In this document: in pieces, positions 58,398 through 64,000 of the stretch
Numbering within the stretch: position 1 is the first letter of the stretch
How the letters are laid out: each line of letters opens with the position of its first letter
Assembly (NCBI RefSeq): GCF_036541335.1
Contig: NZ_JAZHBO010000002.1
Coordinates: forward strand, 496,001-560,000
Length of the DNA: 64,000 nt
From: Aquilutibacter rugosus
Lineage (GTDB): Bacteria; Pseudomonadota; Gammaproteobacteria; Xanthomonadales; Xanthomonadaceae
Reading direction: 5' to 3'
The notes under the pieces: generated by a model
What the model was told of the DNA's origin: nothing
Databases searched by the model: none
What the model saw: the letters and a program-made list of their open reading frames with translations, nothing else
Position numbers and translations under genes: made by a program

Positions 58398-58420
58398 GAC
58401 GGCAATCTCCGGTTACTGGC

Positions 58421-60964
58421 TTACAGCGTACGCGCAATTTCGATGCGCTCGAAGCACTCGATTTGATCGCCCGGCTGGACGTCGTTGTAGGCCTTAACGC
58501 CGATACCGCATTCGGTACCGCTCTTGACCTCATCGACGTTCTCCTTGAAGCGACGCAGCGATTCGAGTTCGCCTTCGAAGACCACGGTGTTGTCGCGCAG
58601 CACGCGAATCGGCTTGCTGCTCTTGACCGTACCTTCGACCACCATACAACCGGCGACGGCACCGAACTTGGAGCTGCGGAAGACATCGCGCACTTCGGCG
58701 ATACCGATGATTTCCTCGCGGATTTCCATGCCCAGCAGACCGCTGGCGACTTGCTTCACCTGATCGATCACGTCATAGATGATCGAGAAGTAACGCAGGT
58801 CGACGCCGTTGGTTTCGATGATGCGACGTGCCGATGCATCGGCACGCACGTTAAAGCCGATGATGGTGGCCTTGGAGGTGGATGCCAGCGTTGCATCGGA
58901 TTCGGTGATACCGCCGACGCCCGAACCGACCACGTTGATGCGGATGGCATCGGTGGACAGTGCGGTCAGGGATTCGCGCAGAGCCTGCACCGAACCTTGA
59001 ACGTCCGCCTTGACCACCAGATTCAGCGTCTGCTGATCGGCAGAACCCATTTGAGCCAGAATGTCTTCCATGCGGTTAGACGACTTGGCCAGTCGCGATT
59101 CACGACGTTTGGCATCACGTTGCTGAGCAACATCCTTGGCCAGACGTTCATCACTTACCACCACGAAGTCATCACCGGCATCGGGAACGCCGGACAAGCC
59201 GAGCACCTGGACCGGAATCGACGGCGTCGCTTCCTGCACCTGCTGGCCGTTTTCATCGGTCAGCGCGCGCACGCGGCCATACTGCACACCGCAGACAAGA
59301 TAGTCACCGCGCTTCAGAGTGCCTTCGTGCACGAGCACGGTAGCCACAGGACCACGGCCCTTATCCAGCGAGGATTCAATCACGACACCCGAGGCACGAC
59401 CGTCACGGACAGCCTTGAGCTCCAGCACTTCGGCCTGCAGCGAGATCGCATCCAGCAGGGCATCAATGTTGGTGCCTTGCTTGGCGGAGATTTCAACGAA
59501 TTGCGTATCGCCACCGAACTCCTCAGCCACGACTTCCTCGGCCAGCAGTTCGCTCTTGACGCGCATCGGGTCGGCATCGGCCTTATCCATCTTATTGATG
59601 GCAATAATCAGCGGCACCTTAGCGGACTTGGCGTGTTGCACAGCCTCTTTGGTCTGGGGCTTGACGCCGTCATCGGCAGCCACCACCAGCACGACAATGT
59701 CGGTCAGCTGTGCGCCACGCGCACGCATTTGCGAGAACGCGGCGTGGCCCGGGGTATCCAGGAAGCTGATCACGCCACTTTCGGTTTCGACGTGGTACGC
59801 ACCGATATGCTGCGTAATGCCACCGGCTTCGCCGGAGACGACCTTGGTGCGACGAATGTAATCCAGCAACGAGGTCTTACCGTGATCGACGTGACCCATG
59901 ATGGTCACGACCGGCGGACGCGGTTGCGCCTCGCCCTGATCACCGGCGGCGATGTGCGCCATCAGTGCGTCTTCGACGGTGCTCGCATCGGCGGCTACGG
60001 CCTTGTGGCCGAGTTCTTCGGTCACAAGTACCGCAGTGTCGTGATCGATGGTTTGCGTCACAGTCACCATGACGCCCAGCTTCATCAGAGCCTTGACGAC
60101 TTCGCCACCCTTAAGGGCCAGCTTTTGCGCCAGTTCGGCAACACTGATCGTTTCGCCGATAGCGACTTCGCGAACGATCGGAGCTGTAGGTTGCTGGAAG
60201 GCATTACGGGCATCACCGGTACGCGACTGTTCCGGACGACGTCCCTTGGAGCCGCGCGAATCGTTACGACCGCGCGCGGGACCGGCAGAGCGGCGCTGAC
60301 GCGCATCGCGATCACCGCGCAGGTGCAGACGGTCGTCGGGTCGACGGGCACCGGCAGGACGCGCCGCTTCGGGACGTGCAGCCGCCGGACGCTCTTCGCG
60401 GCGTGGCGTATCTGCAGCAGCGGGGGCGGCAGGATGTGCAGGTGCTTCGGCGGAGCGGCGCTCGGTTTCGAGGCGCGCAGCTTCTGCAGCGGCAGCCGCT
60501 TCGGCGGCTTCGCGCTGAGCACGTTCGCGCTCTTCCTTGGCCAGACGATCCTTTTCTAGCAGGCTGCGTTGTTCCTCTTCGTTGCGGCGACGCGATTCCT
60601 CGAGCTTACGCAAGGCGTCGGCGCGTTCATCCTCAACGCTCATTCGACCACCGGACGAAGCCGGCAGTTCAATCTTGCGCTTGACGCGAACCTGGACCGG
60701 GGCACCGCCGGTGCGACCGGCGCCGGTCTTGACCGTACCGGTAGCGCCAACTCCGGATTTCAGAGAAATCGGACGGCGCTCTTTGGCCTCGGACCCGCCA
60801 TGCGCTGCGCGCAGGTGCGACAGCAGCTTGGCCTTTTCGGCACTGGTAATGGTCTGATCGGCACTGTCAAAGCGCATACCGGCCGCATTGAGCTGCTCAA
60901 GCAGCTTTTGCGGCGTCATCCGCATTTGTTCCGCCAGTTTGGCGATGGAGTTGTTTTGTGTCAT
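58421..60964 (-). CDS. infB: Translation initiation factor IF-2
   Basis: The ATG at 60964 (MTQNNSIAKLAEQMRMTPQK) gives 847 residues. An IF2-N domain (1-50) precedes a long Arg/Glu/Ala-rich, disordered segment. The GTPase domain has GHVDHGKTSLLDYIRRTK, DTPGHAAFSQMRARG and INKMDKADADP. The domain II and C1/C2 regions that bind fMet-tRNA are complete. It delivers initiator tRNA to the 30S subunit. It lies between nusA and rbfA. Confidence 0.97.
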   Translation of the reverse strand: MTQNNSIAKLAEQMRMTPQKLLEQLNAAGMRFDSADQTITSAEKAKLLSHLRAAHGGSEAKERRPISLKSGVGATGTVKTGAGRTGGAPVQVRVKRKIELPASSGGRMSVEDERADALRKLEESRRRNEEEQRSLLEKDRLAKEERERAQREAAEAAAAAEAARLETERRSAEAPAHPAAPAAADTPRREERPAAARPEAARPAGARRPDDRLHLRGDRDARQRRSAGPARGRNDSRGSKGRRPEQSRTGDARNAFQQPTAPIVREVAIGETISVAELAQKLALKGGEVVKALMKLGVMVTVTQTIDHDTAVLVTEELGHKAVAADASTVEDALMAHIAAGDQGEAQPRPPVVTIMGHVDHGKTSLLDYIRRTKVVSGEAGGITQHIGAYHVETESGVISFLDTPGHAAFSQMRARGAQLTDIVVLVVAADDGVKPQTKEAVQHAKSAKVPLIIAINKMDKADADPMRVKSELLAEEVVAEEFGGDTQFVEISAKQGTNIDALLDAISLQAEVLELKAVRDGRASGVVIESSLDKGRGPVATVLVHEGTLKRGDYLVCGVQYGRVRALTDENGQQVQEATPSIPVQVLGLSGVPDAGDDFVVVSDERLAKDVAQQRDAKRRESRLAKSSNRMEDILAQMGSADQQTLNLVVKADVQGSVQALRESLTALSTDAIRINVVGSGVGGITESDATLASTSKATIIGFNVRADASARRIIETNGVDLRYFSIIYDVIDQVKQVASGLLGMEIREEIIGIAEVRDVFRSSKFGAVAGCMVVEGTVKSSKPIRVLRDNTVVFEGELESLRRFKENVDEVKSGTECGIGVKAYNDVQPGDQIECFERIEIARTL

Positions 60965-60996
60965 TTGACGGTGTGAATCCTGTGTCGGTCTTTCTT

Positions 60997-62484
60997 TTAT
61001 TCGAACCACGGCTTGCGGGCTTCGAGAATCAGCGTCGCTGCGCGTTCGGCATCCAGCCCCTCAATGCCGTCGAGTTCATCGACGGACATATCGGCCAGGT
61101 CTTCTGCTGTGTAAATACCACGCTCACCCAAGGCGATGGCCGTGGCGTCGTCCATGCCTTCCAGGGCCAGCAGGTCCTCGGCGGCAGCTTGTCCTTCGAT
61201 CTGTTCCTCGGCTGCGAGTTCTGCAGTCAGCAGCGCATCCTGAGCACGGTTGCGAAGCTCCTCGACAACGTCTTCGTCGAACTCGTCCACAGCCAGCAGT
61301 TCCGCTTCCGGTACGAAGGCAATTTCCTCGATCGAGGTAAATCCGGCCGCGACCAGAATATCGGCGATCTCTTCGTCGACTTCGAGCTTGTCCTGGAACA
61401 GTTGGCTGGCGACCTTGGCTTCGGCTTCGGACTTGGCGGCGACCTGATCGGCCGTCATCACGTTGAGTTGCCAGCCGGTCAGCTTGCTGGCCAGACGCAC
61501 GTTCTGTCCGCCCTTACCGATGGCCTTGGCCAGCAGATCCTCGGAAACGGCCAGATCCATCGAATGCTTCTCTTCGTCCAGCACGATCGACTGCACTTCG
61601 GCCGGAGCCATTGCATTGATTACGAACTGCGCCGGGTTGTCCGACCACAGCACGATGTCTACACGTTCGCCATTGAGCTCGTTAGTCACAGCCTGCACGC
61701 GGGCACCACGCATACCGATACAGGCGCCGATCGGATCGGTGCGCGTATCGTGCGCTTCGACCGCGATCTTGGCACGGTCGCCCGGATCACGCGCAGCTGC
61801 GCGTATCGAGACTAGACCTTGCGACACTTCCGGCACTTCGAGCTTGAACAGCTCGATCATGAACTCCGGTGCGGCACGGCTGATCTGAATTTGCGGACCA
61901 CGCGATTCGGACTTGACCTCGGTCAGGTAGCCGCGAATGCGGTCACCGACGCGCACGTTGTCACGCGGAATGCCCTTTTCCTTAGGAATAATGCCTTCGG
62001 CATTCAGACCCAGGTCGACCAGGATGTTACCGCGGTCAATGCGCTTAACCGTACCGGTCACCAGTTCACCAACGCGATGCTCCCAGGCATCAACGACCAG
62101 TTGACGCTCCGCTTCACGCACCTTGCTGATGATGACTTGCTTAGCAGTTTGCGCCGTAATGCGGCCGAACTCGGGGTTGTCGATCTTTTCCTCGATCAGG
62201 TCACCGACTTCAACTTCGCCGACTTCATCGAGTGCGTCCATCAGACGGATCTGACGGTCAGGCGATTCCATGCGGCAGTCGTCAGCCACGACTTCCATTG
62301 TGCGGAAGGTTTCGAACGATCCGTCACGCGCATCGATCTTGACGCGGACGGCAACGTCTTCGTCAGTGAACTTTTTCTTGGCAGCAGTCGCCAGCGCCTG
62401 TTCCAGCGCTTCGATGATGATCTCGCGCGAGACGCCCTTTTCGTTGGCGACGGCTTCGACGATGTTCAACAGTTCCTTGCTCAT
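60997..62484 (-). CDS. nusA: Transcription termination/antitermination factor NusA
   Basis: A 495-residue RNA polymerase-binding factor. An N-terminal domain (MSKELLNIVEAVANEKGVSR), S1 (GELVTGTVKRIDRGNILVDL), KH1 and KH2 (RGARVQAVTNELNGERVDI; AKAIGKGGQNVRLASKLTGW) are present, and two acidic AR repeats close the protein (LLALEGMDDATAIALGERG; LADMSVDELDGIEGLDAERA), as in proteobacterial NusA. It is co-transcribed with rimP and infB. Confidence 0.97.
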   Translation of the reverse strand: MSKELLNIVEAVANEKGVSREIIIEALEQALATAAKKKFTDEDVAVRVKIDARDGSFETFRTMEVVADDCRMESPDRQIRLMDALDEVGEVEVGDLIEEKIDNPEFGRITAQTAKQVIISKVREAERQLVVDAWEHRVGELVTGTVKRIDRGNILVDLGLNAEGIIPKEKGIPRDNVRVGDRIRGYLTEVKSESRGPQIQISRAAPEFMIELFKLEVPEVSQGLVSIRAAARDPGDRAKIAVEAHDTRTDPIGACIGMRGARVQAVTNELNGERVDIVLWSDNPAQFVINAMAPAEVQSIVLDEEKHSMDLAVSEDLLAKAIGKGGQNVRLASKLTGWQLNVMTADQVAAKSEAEAKVASQLFQDKLEVDEEIADILVAAGFTSIEEIAFVPEAELLAVDEFDEDVVEELRNRAQDALLTAELAAEEQIEGQAAAEDLLALEGMDDATAIALGERGIYTAEDLADMSVDELDGIEGLDAERAATLILEARKPWFE

Positions 62485-62503
62485 GTCCGGTAATTCTCAG
62501 TGG

Positions 62504-63154
62504 TTACTCGATCTCGACATCCGCGCCGGCATCGGCGGTGTCTAAGGATTGAAGGGGGTGGGAAGATTTGGAATTCGATTTACGTGTGCCCTTGCCTGCG
62601 GCTTTGCCGCGACTCGGACCCTTACCCGGGCGATTGTCTCGACCCGATGCATCTTTGGCGGGTGCAAGACCCAGTGCAACCCAGTCCGGCGCTATCCGCG
62701 CCTTGTCCACGTTGCCGGCATGAACGGCGAAGGACTTGCCGTCAATTTCAAAATTCAGGGTATCGCCATCGACACCGGTGATCACACCGGTAAAACGGCG
62801 ACGGCCTTCGACCGGCAACCGCAATGTCACCTTGGCCGATTCACCGACAAAACGACCGAACTGCTCGGCATTGAACAGCGGACGATCGATACCCGGGGTC
62901 GACACCTCAAGGGTGTAATTTGAGGTGATGGGACCGGCGACGTCCATCTGTGCCGAGATCTCGCGGCTGGCGGTCTCGCATTCGTCAATGCCGACGGGCG
63001 GCAGTTCCGGATCGCGATCAGCGGGGAAATCGATATAGACACGCAGCAAGGCACCACCGGGCGAAGTCAGGAGCTCAATGCCCTCGACCACCAGGCCCAG
63101 CGACGCCAGTGGAGGCGTAATCAGTTCGGCAATTTGTTGTGTCTTTTCAGTCAT
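62504..63154 (-). CDS. rimP: Ribosome maturation factor RimP with a basic C-terminal tail
   Basis: ATG 63154 (MTEKTQQIAELITPPLASLG) gives 216 residues, longer than the ~150 of most RimP proteins. The N-terminal alpha-beta domain (DECETASREISAQMDVAGPI; YTLEVSTPGIDRPLFNAEQF) and the C-terminal Sm-like beta barrel are intact. The extra ~50 residues are rich in Lys, Arg, Gly and Ser (RPGKGPSRGKAAGKGTRKSN) and then Asp. RimP helps 30S assembly. It lies 19 bp upstream of nusA, and its leader contains an attenuator-like hairpin. Confidence 0.93.
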   Translation of the reverse strand: MTEKTQQIAELITPPLASLGLVVEGIELLTSPGGALLRVYIDFPADRDPELPPVGIDECETASREISAQMDVAGPITSNYTLEVSTPGIDRPLFNAEQFGRFVGESAKVTLRLPVEGRRRFTGVITGVDGDTLNFEIDGKSFAVHAGNVDKARIAPDWVALGLAPAKDASGRDNRPGKGPSRGKAAGKGTRKSNSKSSHPLQSLDTADAGADVEIE

Positions 63155-63207
63155 GCTCGTTGTCCGGCGAGGGTGATACGCGACCGGAATACACCGGCGT
63201 AGGAAAC

Positions 63208-63227
63208 AAAAAAAGGCCCGACGGGCC
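63208..63227 (-). terminator. Intrinsic terminator/attenuator in the rimP leader
   Basis: On the minus strand GGCCC (63227-63223) GTC GGGCC (63219-63215) forms a 5-bp GC stem with a T7 tract (63214-63208). It lies 53 bp upstream of the rimP start and downstream of a promoter (63398-63370), so transcripts must pass it to reach rimP-nusA-infB. Confidence 0.7.
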
Positions 63228-63334
63228 CCTACTCCTGAACAACGGATTTCGGACTGATTCACCGGTGAATAACACCGACAGGAATCAGCTGGCCCAACGC
63301 GCCTTGCGGGATCCGCAAGTGCCTGGTCGCAACC

Positions 63335-63356
63335 AAGTCAGTCAGGTGACCGACTT
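63335..63356 (-). promoter_or_regulatory. Hairpin in the rimP leader RNA
   Basis: On the minus strand AAGTCGGTCA (63356-63347) and TGACTGACTT (63344-63335) pair over 10 bp (one G.U). A second hairpin, CTTGCGG/CCGCAAG, sits at 63303-63319. Together they make the 5' leader strongly structured upstream of the attenuator at 63208-63227. Confidence 0.5.
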
Positions 63357-63369
63357 GCCTCTGGTGCAT

Positions 63370-63398
63370 ATTGTAGTGCGCAACACGCGCAACTTCAA
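63370..63398 (-). promoter_or_regulatory. Sigma70-type promoter for rimP-nusA-infB
   Basis: On the minus strand TTGAAG (63398-63393), a 17-bp spacer, TACAAT (63375-63370). It lies just after the tRNA-fMet terminator and before the leader hairpins. Confidence 0.6.
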
Positions 63399-63408
63399 GG
63401 CTTAAACG

Positions 63409-63438
63409 AAAAAACGGCACTTCGTGAAGTGCCGTTTT
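63409..63438 (-). terminator. Terminator after tRNA-fMet
   Basis: On the minus strand AAAACGGCACTTC (63438-63426) and GAAGTGCCGTTTT (63423-63411) form a perfect 13-bp stem with a 2-nt AC loop, continuing into Ts. It lies 11 bp after the tRNA 3' end. Confidence 0.9.
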
Positions 63439-63449
63439 GTCTGATGTAG

Positions 63450-63526
63450 TGGTAGCGGGGGCAGGATTTGAACCTGCGACCTTCGGGTTATGAGCCCGAC
63501 GAGCTGCCAGACTGCTCCACCCCGCA
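63450..63526 (-). tRNA. metY: Initiator tRNA-fMet(CAU)
   Basis: A 77-nt tRNA with CCA encoded. Anticodon loop CTCATAA gives CAT. The three G-C pairs in the anticodon stem (GGG/CCC) and the D-arm sequence GTGGAGCAGTCTGG identify the initiator. Position 1 is T and position 72 is T, so the pair is mismatched, as initiators require. In E. coli the initiator metY also precedes rimP-nusA-infB. Confidence 0.95.
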
Positions 63527-63538
63527 TCAGAGTTGGCT

Positions 63539-63568
63539 ATTATGCCAGCCGTTTGACATTCTTGTCAA
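63539..63568 (-). promoter_or_regulatory. Promoter for initiator tRNA, with palindrome at -35
   Basis: On the minus strand TTGACA (63568-63563), an 18-bp spacer, CATAAT (63544-63539). TTGACA-TTCT-TGTCAA (63553-63568) is a perfect 6+4+6 palindrome overlapping the -35, so a TTGACA also exists on the plus strand. The start would be about 5 bp before the mature tRNA. Confidence 0.65.
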
Positions 63569-63580
63569 CAGTTTATTTGA

Positions 63581-64000
63581 TTAAAATCCAAATGCCTGGC
63601 GACACCAGTTCATCAACGGGTCAAAGAAGATACCAAGCACCAGCAGACCCACTGCATTAGCAGTCAGCAGCCAGCGGCCTGCCACATCGGAACGGAACTG
63701 CATCGGTTCGGCTTCCGGAGCCGCTTCGAAATACATCACCTTGATCACGCGCAGGTAGTAGTACGCACCGATCACGGCAAAGATCACGCCGACAATTGCC
63801 AGCCACAGCATGCCCTGGTTAATCGCTGCCCACAGCACCGCCCACTTGGACCAGAAGCCCAGGAACGGCGGCACACCGGCCATTGATGCCATCACCAGCA
63901 GAATCATCAAGGCCATCCACGGCGAACGTTGCGACAGACCGCGATAGTCTTCGAGACGATCGGCTTCGTAACCGCGATGCGAAAGCAACGTCACTGCGCC
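63581..64000 (-). CDS. nuoN: NADH-quinone oxidoreductase subunit N (C-terminal part; gene continues past the window)
   Basis: The visible 140 residues are the C-terminus of NuoN, an antiporter-like proton-pumping subunit of complex I. The frame stays open through 64000, so the start is outside. YEADRLEDYRGLSQRSPWMA and MASMAGVPPFLGFWSKWAVL are family signatures; the last helices (WLAIVGVIFAVIGAYYYLRV) follow. As the last gene of the nuo operon it ends 55 bp before the mature tRNA-fMet 5' end on the same strand. Confidence 0.93.
   Translation of the reverse strand, partial: GAVTLLSHRGYEADRLEDYRGLSQRSPWMALMILLVMASMAGVPPFLGFWSKWAVLWAAINQGMLWLAIVGVIFAVIGAYYYLRVIKVMYFEAAPEAEPMQFRSDVAGRWLLTANAVGLLVLGIFFDPLMNWCRQAFGF

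Noticed and set aside
58463..60559. A 698-residue open frame on the plus strand opposite infB
   Set aside because: It is antisense to the conserved IF-2 gene; the composition (His/Asp/Gly-rich) is that of a high-GC shadow frame with no recognisable domain.

Overview
The window reads as a chromosome segment of a high-GC gammaproteobacterium. Gene content and order (mtnA-gyrA, smc-zipA-ligA-epmA, scpA-scpB-rluB, lolA-rarA, ald next to ftsK, rimP-nusA-infB-rbfA-truB-rpsO-pnp) fit the Xanthomonadales/Lysobacterales best. That assignment is from recalled family and synteny knowledge, not a database search.

Region 1 (1 to about 8.9 kb) is accessory. It begins inside an FTR1-type iron permease. A decayed metal-efflux locus follows: only the C-terminal half of a CzcA-type RND pump remains, joined out of frame to the start of another gene, and a P-II-like gene overlaps its stop. 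Next come a Na+/Ca2+ exchanger-family antiporter, an accessory signal peptidase II and a lipoamide dehydrogenase. A 27-bp palindrome and ATGTAAT-type repeats then precede a coiled-coil KfrA/TnpT-like DNA-binding protein. After it come a small protein resembling the MbcA/ParS antitoxin domain, a SEC-C protein, and about 490 bp of non-coding DNA full of short repeats that look like plasmid iterons and operators. No transposase, integrase or replication initiator is visible, so this looks like the remnant of a transposon or plasmid with metal cargo.

Region 2 (8.9 to 31 kb) is mostly housekeeping: a DAO-type oxidoreductase, ubiB, a 56-residue membrane protein, rarA, lolA, ftsK and ald, then trxB, aat and infA, clpA/clpS facing infA, the coupled nudix-mnmA-hflD genes, cbpA, a Prx5-type peroxiredoxin, gyrA, mtnA and a secreted DUF3011 protein.

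Region 3 (31 to 49 kb) holds chromosome segregation and division genes (smc, zipA, ligA and epmA on the minus strand; scpA, scpB and rluB on the plus strand). It continues with serS, a LysR regulator and tRNA-Ser(UGA) on one strand, a TonB-like protein, aroA and serC, and an FHA-like membrane protein.

Region 4 (49 to 54 kb) is linked to polyhydroxyalkanoate: a PHA-system protein, galU, tRNA-Leu and tRNA-Val, a putative membrane zincin, and class III synthase phaC with phaE. PhaE carries a histone-like Lys/Ala tail. pssA follows.

Region 5 (54 to 64 kb) is the conserved translation/RNA block, all on the minus strand: initiator tRNA, a structured leader with a terminator-like hairpin, rimP, nusA, infB, rbfA, truB, rpsO, pnp. 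The window ends inside nuoN.

No CRISPR array, rRNA, complete insertion sequence or integrase was found. The most interesting leads are the tnpT-like module with its cis sites, the iteron-like block, the rimP-nusA leader, the PhaE tail and the HExxH membrane protein beside phaC.
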